DNA from: Lumbricus terrestris
Lineage: Eukaryota; Annelida; Clitellata; Crassiclitellata; Lumbricidae
Direction: 5' to 3'
Length of the DNA: 64,000 bases
Assembly: GCA_949752735.1 (NCBI GenBank)
Contig: OX457052.1
Coordinates: 38,130,798 to 38,194,797, forward strand
Shown: positions 10,001 to 20,000 of the stretch, in pieces
Layout: each line of letters opens with the position of its first letter
How positions within the stretch are numbered: position 1 is the stretch's first letter
Made by a program: the position numbers and the translations under genes
Notes under the pieces: generated by a model
What the model was told of the DNA's origin: nothing
Seen by the model: the letters and a program-made list of their open reading frames with translations, nothing else
The model's database searches: none

Positions 10001-11921
10001 GTAACTTACTATTCACAAAGAGGAAAGCCTTTTCTTCAAGCAACTGAGTTGAGTGCAGAACTTGACAACTAACTGATCCGGCATCTTCCATTTGAACGTT
10101 TTTTTACAATTAGAGTGCAGCCCGCACTGGAATTCTTCACAATGTATTTGTCTCTGAGATAAATACCCATGGGTTCATTGTATACAGTTTGGGGATTACT
10201 CGTCAATGATAATTGTGAATCTTTGTACCAGGCCATTCCGGTGCAATCATTTTTAGGAGAAGAGCAGGTGAAGATAGCGTTTAAACCAACAATCCTTGAT
10301 GAATTCTTTAACACCTTTTGTTTCCAAGACCCTTAACAAAGACAAAGAAACTCAGAATTTCTGATAAAATATGAAAGAGACAACAATAAAAAAAAATTGA
10401 AACACAGGCTGAATGACAGAATGTAGAATGAACAAAGAAAATAATGTTAACGGGCAATTCCCAATCGTACTAAGTTCTCTCTTTCCTCTTCCTCTTCATC
10501 ATCAGCATCGTAGTCATCATAATTCATCCGCTTTCCCTCTCTCTCGGTTTGTAACGTTTTCAAGCATGTCCAAACAAAGGGTCAGCAAAGTTGGAAGCTC
10601 CATACAAAGTCGGAATCAGCTTATTCACCGGTGTAAAGGTTTCGAATTACTCCCCCCCCCCCCGGTTTCAGATTACCCACTGGACACTAGATTTGCATCA
10701 ATCATCGCATTTATTGCACTAAAAAATCGGAAAAATGATCCCGCTTCGAACTTGTTTTGGTCTAAAGATTTTCATCCGTCATCCCACTTCGTGGTTTGTT
10801 ATCAATATTTTGATCGGAAAAATAATAGCCTCGAAGCCATTACTCCCTGTAACTTCAGCGGCGATTAGTATTTTAGTTACAGATGAAATATTGATAACAA
10901 ACCACGAAGTGGGAACAAGAAGCGGGAAGATTTTTCTGATATTTTTAGTGCAATAAATGCAAGAATTGATGCAAATTACAGTTTGCAGAGGGTAATATTT
11001 AGGAGGGGTTAATTTGAAACCTTTACACCGGCGCTATTAATGATACCCCATCCGAGTTTTAACAACAACATTCATATAAATTGCAACAGATACAAGCTTT
11101 GAAACAACCCATCATTCGACACGTAATCAAAGCCTGAATTCTCATAAGCCTGAAATGACGATTATCTAAGCCAAGTTATCCTGGTCTAATTATTCAGGGA
11201 GATTTTATCCGATCTCTCTGATTTCTAACCCCGCCCAATATATATCAATTTACGTTTATTAACATCGCTTATGGTAAGTGAACATTGGGTAAATGTAGGG
11301 CATTGGATCAATGTTAGAGTGCGTAATAATTATGGCGTGCACTTTGATCCTGCACTGTAAAGTGAGTTTTTGAGCACAAGAAAACATTTCTGTGGCACTC
11401 TTCTAAGATTTCGAGATTAGATTGTATGTTTCGCGTCTATATCAAGGAAATAATGTAAATTGTGGCGACAACCACCGGTCGGTGTTGATCAAACGTGGTC
11501 AACGTTCAACTGCCAATAATATTGGCACCATTGTTCTATTCAAAGCATCACTGTGAGGCGACGTGGTGTAGTGGGTGTGCTCGTTGCCTTGCAGCTGGAG
11601 GGTTGCGTGTTCGAATCCACCTTAAGAACCGTTAGCAAACATGTACTTCACTTGTAATTGCTCGGGCGATTCGACGTGAGACTCCGATGCAATGCCCAGG
11701 CTGTAGTCAGGAGCGCCTCTGAGTAGTGAGCTTTAAGAGGCGCTATAGAAATGGAGAAATAAATAAATTATTATGCACAGTACTGTTGCACACGGCTTTA
11801 AATTGATTTCCATTTCGATACCTTCCGTCATCGCTTCACTGCTGCCAAAGTTGAATACAAGAGTCATTGCAAACGAGAAGACTGCCACATACACCCAGCC
11901 AGACCATTTGCCAAGCGCCAT
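4376..11921 (-). CDS. Gene A: secreted 2xIg-DUF4773 protein (one frameshift)
   Basis: Six coding exons on the minus strand: signal peptide 11822-11921; Ig1 10010-10331; Ig2 7655-7990; D1 6199-6339; D2 5398-5490; D3 4376-4611. Every junction is phase 1, and the D1 donor is GC (GCAAGT). Exon lengths sum to 1228, one base too many; the excess is in a run of A in Ig1 (near 10100-10106). Without it the model is 408 residues. The protein should be secreted: hydrophobic leader, two Ig domains with four cysteines each, then the DUF4773-like module (CSGLTCQCC, then CP.VTYRP, then SASKP..IC and CIELYDLHV). Function is unknown; DUF4773 has no established role that I know of. Compared with gene B it lacks the equivalents of Ig1 and Ig4. 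It is either a recent pseudogene or an intact gene with a sequencing error. Confidence 0.8.
4700..4778. mobile_element. hAT-like terminal fragment
   Basis: The interval ends in GGTTTGACACCCCTG, a hAT-type terminal repeat read inward from the right. It contains two copies of CACTGGCCCGCCACT. No partner end or target duplication was found. Confidence 0.35.
5574..5727 (-). mobile_element. tRNA-headed SINE (family 1), truncated
   Basis: On the minus strand this has the GGTTCGAATCC-like B box, the body with the reverse of TCACGCCGAAG, and the 3' end GGGGCGCTATAT. It lies in intron D2-D1 of gene A just upstream of exon D2. Confidence 0.75.
6955..7001. repeat. (AC)n microsatellite
   Basis: About 23 CA units with one interruption, in the gene A intron between Ig2 and D1. 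Confidence 0.95.
7655..7990 (-). CDS. Gene A exon Ig2 (4-cysteine Ig domain)
   Basis: A 336-bp phase 1-1 exon, acceptor cgcttag and donor GTAAGT. It encodes an Ig domain with ATFTC (B strand), a second cysteine in KNCVGMSW, the core Trp, a third cysteine in FGCKLTV and the F-strand cysteine in AMAYDC. Its best relative in the window is Ig3 of gene B; the two share GLLN and NKDKY blocks. A sequon (ENST) sits just before the third cysteine. The frame is open throughout. Confidence 0.85.
8158..9660 (+). mobile_element. SINE (family 1) interrupted by a DNA transposon
   Basis: The SINE body is at 8158-8230 (TTCAGCGTGAAACTCC) and its 3' part at 9607-9660 (GTCGGGAGCGCTTCTGAG). A 1374-bp element separates them. 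The SINE must be older than the insertion. Confidence 0.75.
8231..9604. mobile_element. TA-flanked transposon with iterated GGCACCCTTGATC word
   Basis: Terminal inverted repeats of about 24 bp start GGGGAGAACAGGCACC, and TA is duplicated on both sides (8229-8230 and 9605-9606), as in Tc1/mariner-like elements. The 13-base word GGCACCCTTGATC, which is part of the terminal repeat, recurs in direct and inverted form about nine times in all, including near 8260, 8600, 8625, 9360, 9383 and 9405. There is no transposase frame, so it is non-autonomous. The repeated word may be a transposase-binding site. Confidence 0.75.
10010..10331 (-). CDS. Gene A exon Ig1, with +1 frameshift
   Basis: A phase 1-1 exon of 322 bp where 321 is expected. 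It encodes AIFTC, the second cysteine in NDCTGMAW, the core Trp, KNSSAGC and, in the shifted frame, MEDAGSVSC and FLFVN. The shift lies in a run of seven A just before CGTTCAAATGGAAG; six A would restore the frame found in gene B Ig2, its closest relative. Acceptor ttgttaag, donor GTAAGT. Confidence 0.8.
10628..11031. mobile_element. 404-bp near-perfect palindrome (foldback MITE)
   Basis: The ends are CCGGTGTAAAGGTTTC and its inverse. The two arms pair over nearly their whole length, for example CCACTTCGTGGTTTGTTATC at about 10783 with its reverse complement near 10900. A half copy with the same right end is at 33790-33989. Target duplication not resolved. Lies in the intron between the gene A signal-peptide and Ig1 exons. 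Confidence 0.7.
11556..11768 (+). mobile_element. SINE (family 1), nearly full length
   Basis: A-box-like GACGTGGTGTAGTGGG, B box TGTTCGAATCC, then the conserved body and the GGAGCGCCTCTGAG 3' part, ending in an AAAT-type tail. It lies in the first coding intron of gene A, opposite to the gene. Confidence 0.8.
11822..11921 (-). CDS. Gene A signal-peptide exon
   Basis: The exon begins at the ATG, directly after the acceptor (ttttttag), and is 100 bp ending in phase 1 at GAAG|GTATCG. It encodes MALGKWSGWVYVAV, a hydrophobic core, then FAMTLVFN. The start is supported by the equivalent ATG in B, C and D, all reading MA(L/F)(G/A)K. Confidence 0.85.
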
Positions 11922-12531
11922 CTAAAAAATTATCATTACAATCTCAGTTGTAAGTTGAAATATATAATCACATTTCTGTATGTCCATACTCCATACCACT
12001 GGCAACAGTGGGAAGTAGCTTTACGAGTAATAGATTTCAGTCGTAATATTTAAATGAGAGTTTCTCGTCATTAGCAGCACATCTCTTAATAATATTTATA
12101 ATAATATTTTTGTTTTAATTCAACGCCTGCAAACGCACTGCACTTTACAAGACATTGTACAAGTGATGTAGTAATATTAACTAACAATAAACTGTGCACA
12201 GTGTGCAGACAGCCTGGGATACATGGCGCTAATAGCATCAAAAATAATCATTAGACATGCAGCTAATATTCTAATTCTATTCAGCTGTTACTGAATTGGG
12301 AAACAGTTGAACCAAAGAATGACAAACATGATCACTAACTCAAACATACCACGTGTTCAGTACAACCGGACACATTATTACCACAATAACCAAGCAGCAA
12401 AAGATTGAAAAGAGAACAGAATGGTCAAACTAGACTATAAGACCCCTATTGCAGTTATGTATGCATACTTTTTATTTAACTGTTCTGTATGTAAATTTTA
12501 TGCATGCAAGACAGTAGGCTAATAAAATAAC

Positions 12532-12650
12532 CGTTGAATTTCAAAGCGGAGTCTTCCGTGATGTTTCTGCAGATCCTTCCAAGTCAGGAAACGTCTGTAT
12601 TGATGTTTCTCGTCGGCGGGTCTGTAGATCTATGGGATGGGAATATGGCC
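12532..12650 (-). other. Gene A 5' leader exon (non-coding, start approximate)
   Basis: The block CACGGAAGACTCCGCTTTGA followed by a splice-like junction is shared with the leaders upstream of genes B, C and D. It lies about 0.6 kb upstream of the signal-peptide exon. The A donor (GTTATT) is weak, and the 5' boundary is not determined. Confidence 0.55.
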
Positions 12651-12699
12651 GTACATAATAAATTATAAAGGACTACACGGGTAACATGATCGATTGAAC

Positions 12700-13060
12700 C
12701 ACCAGGGAATCTCTGTATACGTTCTTCGGTTTGAGTCAAAATTCCTGTCGTATACAGATCATCCATTCTTGTGATAACCAAAGCAAGCAAGTTGTAAATA
12801 CCGACTCTGAAGATCCTTGTGTTGGCCTTATAGGACGAGCTACGGTATGTGAAATACATGTTGTTTTGAAGCTGCGTGAGATAAGGCAACGCATCGGTTA
12901 TAATATTGAAGTCTTAGTTTGAACATTTTCCCGTCACAGAACACCTGCGCAACTCAATCGTTACGCTGGCACTTGCAAACCATTTGCTTGACGCATGAAC
13001 ATAATTCAAGAGTCATTGTTTTATTCCGGAGATAGGATGCACGTGATACTTCAACTATAT
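12700..13060 (-). promoter_or_regulatory. Conserved upstream flank of gene A
   Basis: Sequence just upstream of the leader exon resembles the same position in gene B (33310-33650), for example CGTATACA...CTTGTGATAACCAAAGC and CGTCACAGAACACCTGC. Conservation beside the leader suggests a promoter; no TATA box is assigned. Confidence 0.45.
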
Positions 13061-13099
13061 AGCGCCGCTGTTTAAGTTGACATCCATGCAGACTATCCC

Positions 13100-14480
13100 T
13101 AAAATCATCATCATCATCATCGAAATCCTTGGGCTAAACGCCCGTAGGTGCCCAGCGCCACTCTCTGTTTGAGTCTGTCTCGCGTCATGTTGCCCATCTT
13201 CAACCTGTCCGGTCTGCAGGTCCATACCATTAACATCTTGAACCAGCTAGACCACCTTGTCTGATGAAGAGAATATTGGGAGAGAGGCACGAAGGACAAC
13301 CTGGGTCAATGCCCGTATGTGTCCCACGCTCTCTTCCCCCCCCCGACTCTCTCCACTGGTCTGTACTGACCGGCCTGTGCATGTCAGCTCCACATCATGA
13401 CACCTTGAAGCATCTGGGTCGCTATGTCACTTGTGCCGTGGTTTTTGCGGATTTCAATGGTCTTGGTTTTTTACTGCCAGTGTATCTCCACCCATCTGGC
13501 AAACCTTCCTCATTTTATCCGGGCTTAGGACCGGCACAGGGAAGTTGTTGGTTCCCTGTGGCAGAGGATGGATGCAGTTTAACGTCGTGCCCAGGACAAA
13601 TCCCTAAAATACAGAGTAATATCGGAGATTTATTTATACATTCATTCATTTATTTATTCGTACTTTCGTAATTCATTCATTCACTCATTCATTTCTTCAT
13701 TTATTTATTCATTCACCCATTCTTTCATTCATTCATTCATTCGTACTTTCTTTCTTTCTTCATTTATTTATTTATTCATTCACTCATTCATTCATTCATG
13801 CGTTCGTTTCATCCATTCGCTGCTCGTGTTTTAAGGTTGAGTTATCTCTAGGCGTGAAGGCAAAAACAGTGGGAGCACGTTCCATATCGTGATAAAACCG
13901 TCATGCCGTTGCTAGTGCGCCTCTTGAACATTCATAACGGTAGTTAAAATGGCGCCGTTTGTTCCATAGAAGAAAACTTCACTTTCTGGTGAGCCTGCAT
14001 CGCGTTCTAGCTTTGTGTATTATATAGTGAGTAATTTTTCTGCGATACATAATTAGATTCGTCCAATATGAAAAAAACCGAGTTGCCAATACCGCAACTC
14101 AGTTAGGTCCTACATGGAAGGAAAGTACTACGGGTTACACAGGCGCCTGTTGAGAAGGCGCTTATAGAGGGCTCTTGGAGTAAACTAAAGTCTTTATCGT
14201 CCTTCGGTGGCAACTCAAAGTTATGCGGACGTGGTCGAAGGCAGTAGCGACGCTGAATAATCGGATAGAACAAGATCCTCAGCACGTGATACGGGTTTTT
14301 GACTACAGACTCTAATAGACTATCGTTGACTTCTCTTGCCAAGTCCGATAAGGTGGAGAGTCTTGCGGCAGGTTGCCCATCTGCGTTATTTTATTTAGGC
14401 TGCCTTAGTCTAACATTTCGCCTAATTGCTAGAATTGTCATTTTTGACGTGAAACCTGTTATTACAGTATTTTAAATATT
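13100..14480. other. Intergenic interval between units A and B
   Basis: No gene is recognised. It contains a tetranucleotide array of ATTC/TTCA units (about 13640-13812). The open frames at 13117-13299, 13264-13671 and 14103-14342 resemble nothing I know. Confidence 0.5.
13640..13812. repeat. (ATTC)n-type tetranucleotide array
   Basis: Imperfect ATTC, TTTA and TTTC units over about 170 bp. Confidence 0.9.
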
Positions 14481-14740
14481 TGCAGGTAGTTTCCTCGATT
14501 TGCTTTAGAAAATATAATTTGCCTGAATTCAGTACTCTTGTTATCTTAACAACAACCTCGATAGACACCAAAAAATACAATCGCATGTCATATAGGCTAG
14601 CCTATAATAGACCTACTATCGAGTTTCCAAGCCTTTTAATAAAAGGTCATGGATTTAGGGTAGCACTTCAGACATTTCTTTTGAGGTCTACGATTAAGTA
14701 AACTCAGTAACTAAGACAAAACGCGTCAATGCAGTTGCAC

Positions 14741-14746
14741 TTTATT
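14741..14746 (-). terminator. Polyadenylation signal of gene B
   Basis: AATAAA on the minus strand about 130 bases beyond the gene B stop, in sequence conserved with gene A. Confidence 0.6.
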
Positions 14747-14873
14747 CACAGTAATAAGTCACTTGATTGAACAAGATCTAGGCTATATAAAGTCTGACTC
14801 AAACTGGATCCAACACCTGAAGCGGTGTCAACGCTTTAGCTTCGTTGATGGCTTAATCATTTCCGTTTGAATT

Positions 14874-17000
14874 TTATTCCTTCATGTAGGGTGTTTTCTC
14901 CGATTGTTCGATGACTTTTCGCAGCGTTTTTGAAGTTCCAACGATTCGCGGGTAGGCTAGGTGGTAAAAAGTCATACGGAAACAGGCAGACTGTGAAGCA
15001 ATATTGGCGCATCCAGTAAAAGTTCCCTTGTCCACATGTAAGTCGTACAACTCGATACAAATAGTCAGCAAATTCTTCTCGTCACAAATCATGATTGGCG
15101 TTGAGGCTAAAAACGATATAAAGCAGTGGCTTATGCTTTGTGAACCATTGCGCAATTTCAATAAAGAAGTTTGCGATTTAATTAGGCAACACAAAATTAT
15201 CTAGCCTAATGTCACGTTTGCCAATGTATTGAAAACACTGAACACTTTAAAAGGAATTAAATCATTTAACCTTCCGCAACATATTGTTTCTGTAGCTTGC
15301 TCAGATGCGCTATCAGGCTAGCCACCACTAAAAAGAATAGTCTTGAACAACTGGTAGAAAGCAGGTAAATTATTCGGCGGTAGTTGGCGCAACGCAAGAG
15401 GGAACCCATTCCAGATGGATGGGCGAACAGCCGAAAAGTCTCGACGTTGTCTGACCGATTAGCGGATCCGAAGAATCAGTTCAGCCTCCACCCTTTAGCC
15501 GAAGAGCGCAAAGCTCGACGAGAGGATAAGTCGGAGACTGGGCGACAGAGATTATAAAGGTAGGCCTATTACCGAGCACGACAAGTAAGACACCGACAGA
15601 CAATAGGCCAGTAATATTGCTGCTATTCCATATGAGACACGTTTCGAGGCAGGAAGCCAATGTAAACATCACGCATTATAGGACCCCAAGTAGGCTAGAA
15701 ATTGGGACACTCTTTGGGTTATGACCAATGAACCAAGCAGCAGTGTGAAGACCCGGTCAAACACTTAATGCGACGCGTGCAAGGAGAAAGATGGTCACGT
15801 TGCAGTAACAATAAATTTTTATTTGTAGTAGGCTATTTGTGCCTTAAGTTGTATGCAAAATAAATCTATTTCCCATTATGCCTAAATTTTGCCTTTGCCT
15901 TCGCTTCATCTCTCGTAAGTTCTTCGTCATTATAGCTTGCATAATATGTGAATAGTCTAATCCGGATTTCTATTCTATCATATCCATAAGATATTTGTTT
16001 GGGACTCGCTGGAATTTTCTCAAAGTGTCATTTGAGGCGCCCATTAATTGAGTCTTTGTACCATAGCCTACGAGGTTGACGCTTTAGAAGTTAGAATCTA
16101 TAATAACATGAGATCATAAAATAACCTTTTGCGGCGAGACTATAATATTACTTTTCGTCTATTCAGCAATAACGCATCTTCCAGTGAGGCAATATGTACG
16201 AAAGTCGCCTCAGCTTTTCACAAGTTGGGCATGCGCTGGAAAACTGAGTCCAAAATGTTGCCTCACCAGAGAGTGCATTATAATTGATCCTGCTGAACAA
16301 GGCTGCATGAAGTCGCAGCAAGCCTACTATTCAAAGGAGGTTAAGAGACCCACCGGAGAATTCCGACTTGAGGATTGTATGGCTAGACGCTTCAACGTTG
16401 ACAACCACAGCTCCAGTATATGGATGATACGTCAGACTCGGGCAATCTATATCAGAGAAAACCATCACTTATGAGGATGGAAACTAAGATAAACGGTAAT
16501 GTAGGCCTAAGCTTATAGTACGAAGGAATTTGTTTCGTTTGAATGACAATTCTGCAAAAGGATTTGGAATCTTTCCATCAAGGGAACATGAGAATCCACC
16601 ACACGCCGCCGCGTAGAGACCCTGAGCATTATTTGGCCTCCTGGATAAGTGTGTGCAAGAAGACAACTATAGGCATGAAGACCAGAGACCCAAAAGGCCC
16701 GATCACCCGTTTTTAGTTTTTAGTTACTGGAACATAATAGGCAATTTGACTTTGCACAAGCCTTAGGCTATAGATTCCCTCTATAAATCCTATGGATGAT
16801 TGAATTAGATCACCGTTCATTTTTGCAATAATAACACTTGCATTTGTGAGAGAGGGCAGTGTTTCGTATTCTGACGTCCCGACAACATTGGCAGGTGAGG
16901 CCATAGCATTTAAAGTCGTCTTCCTGCTTCATCGTACCGGCCATTCGTTTCAGCGGTGCCATGGTCCCTTCTGGTTGCAAGGTCGACGTTGCACCTTCAC
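14874..17000 (-). CDS. Gene B DUF4773-like module, exons D1-D3
   Basis: D1 (16842-17000) encodes a linker with PLKRMAGTM, then FKCYGLTCQCC. D2 (16354-16446) encodes CPSLTYHPYTGAVVV and ends in KSEFS. D3 (14874-15106) encodes SASTPIMIC, CIELYDLHV, FTGCAN and ACFRMTF. Donor after D1 is GCAAGT. After ACFRMTF the sequence carries five bases more than gene A, so the last ~30 residues are read in another frame. Gene C matches the A version (a similar .RW.. tail), so B is the derived form. Confidence 0.85.
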
Positions 17001-20000
17001 CTAATAGGCCAGTCAAAAACACGTGAAATTCAACATGAACCCACTCATTTACTATGGCAGACCTTTTTTGGTAGAATATTGTACGGAAACACCTTCTTAA
17101 CCTACAGTAAAAATCCGAATGAATTCAAACTTGGGGAAATATGTTTAAATCGTTAATTATTGTGATGCAAATTATGACTGCGCGTAGCCTATAGCGTATC
17201 GCTTAGTCATCGCCTATGCATTACGAGCGTGGCATTAAGTGCGGGGTAGTTATCGACCACACACTGCAAAGTTCTTGCATACAATTTTATTTATTTTTGT
17301 CTCCAAGATCGACATTTACATTGTTCAGATAATAAATATATTAATCGATATTTAATTTGTTTAATCGATAATTTCAGTGTGTTTTCAGCAGATAAATCGT
17401 ATTTCCGCCAGTCCTTGAAATGTAAACAAACTCGTTTAGGCATAGCTGTTGGTCGTCTGCTCAAAACTAAATTCAAAATTTTAATTATTTCCCCATATCG
17501 CATTTTGTTAGGATTTCTACCATAATTATATTCTTTAGTCCATTTAGAAACTTTTCGTGCAAAAATTTGCCTGCCATAGTAAATGAGCGGGTTTAAGACT
17601 TAATTGACTGGACTATAAGTCCACAAAATTGAAATCGTATTTATAAGCCTTTAAACAACACAGGAAACGTTAACATGTACACAGTGTAGAAGCGCTATAT
17701 TGCCAGTTAAAAATGCAATTCGTGGAAACGATATTCACGAACGTTAATCGCAGCCTTTTCTTTGCTCTTCTTGTTGTTTTTGCTGTTCTTCCGACTTGCT
17801 TTCAACATGAAAGAAGGGCAAAAAACTCACTGAGCCTTGCAGATTTCGTATATTTATCTGTAGCAAATCTCTTTGTTCTTACACGAGATTTGCACTTATA
17901 TATAATCTGATTATCTGAACACAGCAGGTCAAGTACTTACTGCTCACAGTGAGTTTGGCAGTTCCCTCAAAAGTTTGGTTTGATATCTGAATCTGACAAA
18001 CGTAAGGTCCGGCATCATTCGATTCAACATTTGAGACGATTAGCTTACAAGCCCCATCAATATTCTGCACGAAGTATTTATCTCTCATGCGTTGATTGAA
18101 AACAGTCACTCGGTCTGTGACAGTTCCAGGATAGCGTTTGTACCAAGTGATTCCGTCACAGTCTTTCGACGGCGAAAAGCAGGTGAAGGTAGCGTTTGAG
18201 CCAACGGCACTCGACGAGCCAACTGGACCTCCCATCGGGTCTTTATAGCGGGCACCTAAACGGATACAGAGAAATGCTCAACTTAGGCCTACCCAAAATA
18301 GTCAAAGTCGCCCAAAGCTTCATGTGTTTCATAAAGTGGTGGGCGATCTTGTGATCGCAGTATTATAGTCGCTCTTTCTCCCTGCATTTTCGTTGCATCT
18401 CGCGCGCATGTTTTACCTAGAAGGAGCAGTCGGCTTGAAACTTCGCTCGCTTATAGTCTTTCGAGGCGGCGTCGGGCTTGGCGCCAAGGCGAGCGACGTT
18501 CGACTTCGAACCAAGGCGTTAGCATGACGCGCCGCAGACCATTCAAAATACAGTCAATCAAAACGATAAGACTTGGAGACAGCTTCGGATGACTATTCAA
18601 TATGAAAGAGAAAGCATCTTTAACCCTATATTGCACAGCGAAAATCATGGGTGATAAACTTTTACATTTTAATAAAAACAAGTTGCGCATAAAATTATGC
18701 GAAAAATATTCTGTTTGCGGCTTTGTGTTACAAATTGATTTGCATCCGCGAGATGGCGATAGCAGAAAATCTGATTGTTGCTCCAGGTTAACACCGTCCA
18801 ACTTCCCGTGAAAGTGTTATGTTGCATAGGGTTAGCAGTGTGCAATAGAGGGTTAAGTTGAACACGAAATGGCACAGATGACAGGGTTGAATGATCAGAA
18901 AAACAGAAGGGTGAAAAATTGCAACATTTTGGTCTGCGACCAGTGGGTTCACACGGGTAACAATGCAGAGATTATAATAGAAATTTCCATAAACCCATCG
19001 CGTTCAAAAACATGCAATATCTGATCTTGTGAATTCCTGCTTAAGTAGCCTACATGTATGTGCATAAAATGCCCGTATTATAGCCTAAAAATAGTCCGCT
19101 ACTGTTCATTCATTCATCCATTCATTCATTCGTTAAATGCATCTATATAGCGCCTCGTCATGAGGCTACTCAGAGGCGCTCCCAACCTCAACGCGTCCAA
19201 ATAAAACTGACTTAAGGTTAAATAGGAAAGCCTGAGAAGGATTTTTACAAAGAGAGCGGAGGGTCAGAGGAAGACCATTACAGGTGGAAGGTCCTACCAC
19301 CGAGAAAGCACGGTTCCGCATAGTGGAAATACGAGCAAAAGGGACTGTGAGCAGACTTTGTTCGGCCGAACGAAGGGAGCGGAAATGGTGAGATCTAAGA
19401 GTAGGGCTACAGAGCTCACAAAGATAGGCAGGAGCAAGGCCTAGCATGCAGCGCCAGACTAGAGTAGATATCCTATACTCAATTCGCTGTTTCAATGGGA
19501 GCCAGTGGAGAACGTCACTGTAATACAGGCTCTACAGATAAACAACAGATCTGTTCGTATTGGTTGTTTTGATTTATTCTAATATAGCCTAGTCTAACCT
19601 AATAAAACATAAATTTGTAAAGTGCTTCTCACAGCAGAGCTACTCGGAAGCGCTCTCAGCGTGGCAGGTCCATGTAAAGAGAAAGGTCTTCAGGCAGCGA
19701 AAAGATGCAGATGAATTTCCTACCAGAATCCTGCCACGAATTCCAGAGGGAAGGAGAATCACATTGAGAGACCCACCGGAGTAAAAGCCTGATGCTGGGT
19801 TAATGAGGCCCGTGATAGAGGTAAAAAATACCAAGGCGGTCAGCAGAACGAAGAGGGCGTGAAGATCCAGCAGAAAGGGACCAAGACATCAAGTCGCAGA
19901 GCCTGCAGAGGTTTGTAGGTGCTAAATCCTGCGGGGGACTTAGTAACTACTAGTAAGACCTTGTATATGATTCGCGCAAAGATCGGAAGCCAGTGAAGTT

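Larger units (their letters stand above)
4001..13060. repeat. Tandem segmental duplication, unit A
   Basis: This unit holds gene A and matches unit B (about 14490-33650) in the same order: 3' flank, polyadenylation region, DUF4773 exons, two Ig exons, signal-peptide exon, leader exon and upstream flank. Intron sequence also matches in places, for example 6405-6530 with 17725-17830. Unit A is about 9 kb and unit B about 19 kb; the excess in B is mainly mobile elements and two additional Ig exons. Confidence 0.8.

Noticed and set aside
10413..10868. 151-codon plus-strand frame
   Set aside because: It runs through one arm of a palindromic MITE and has no domain.
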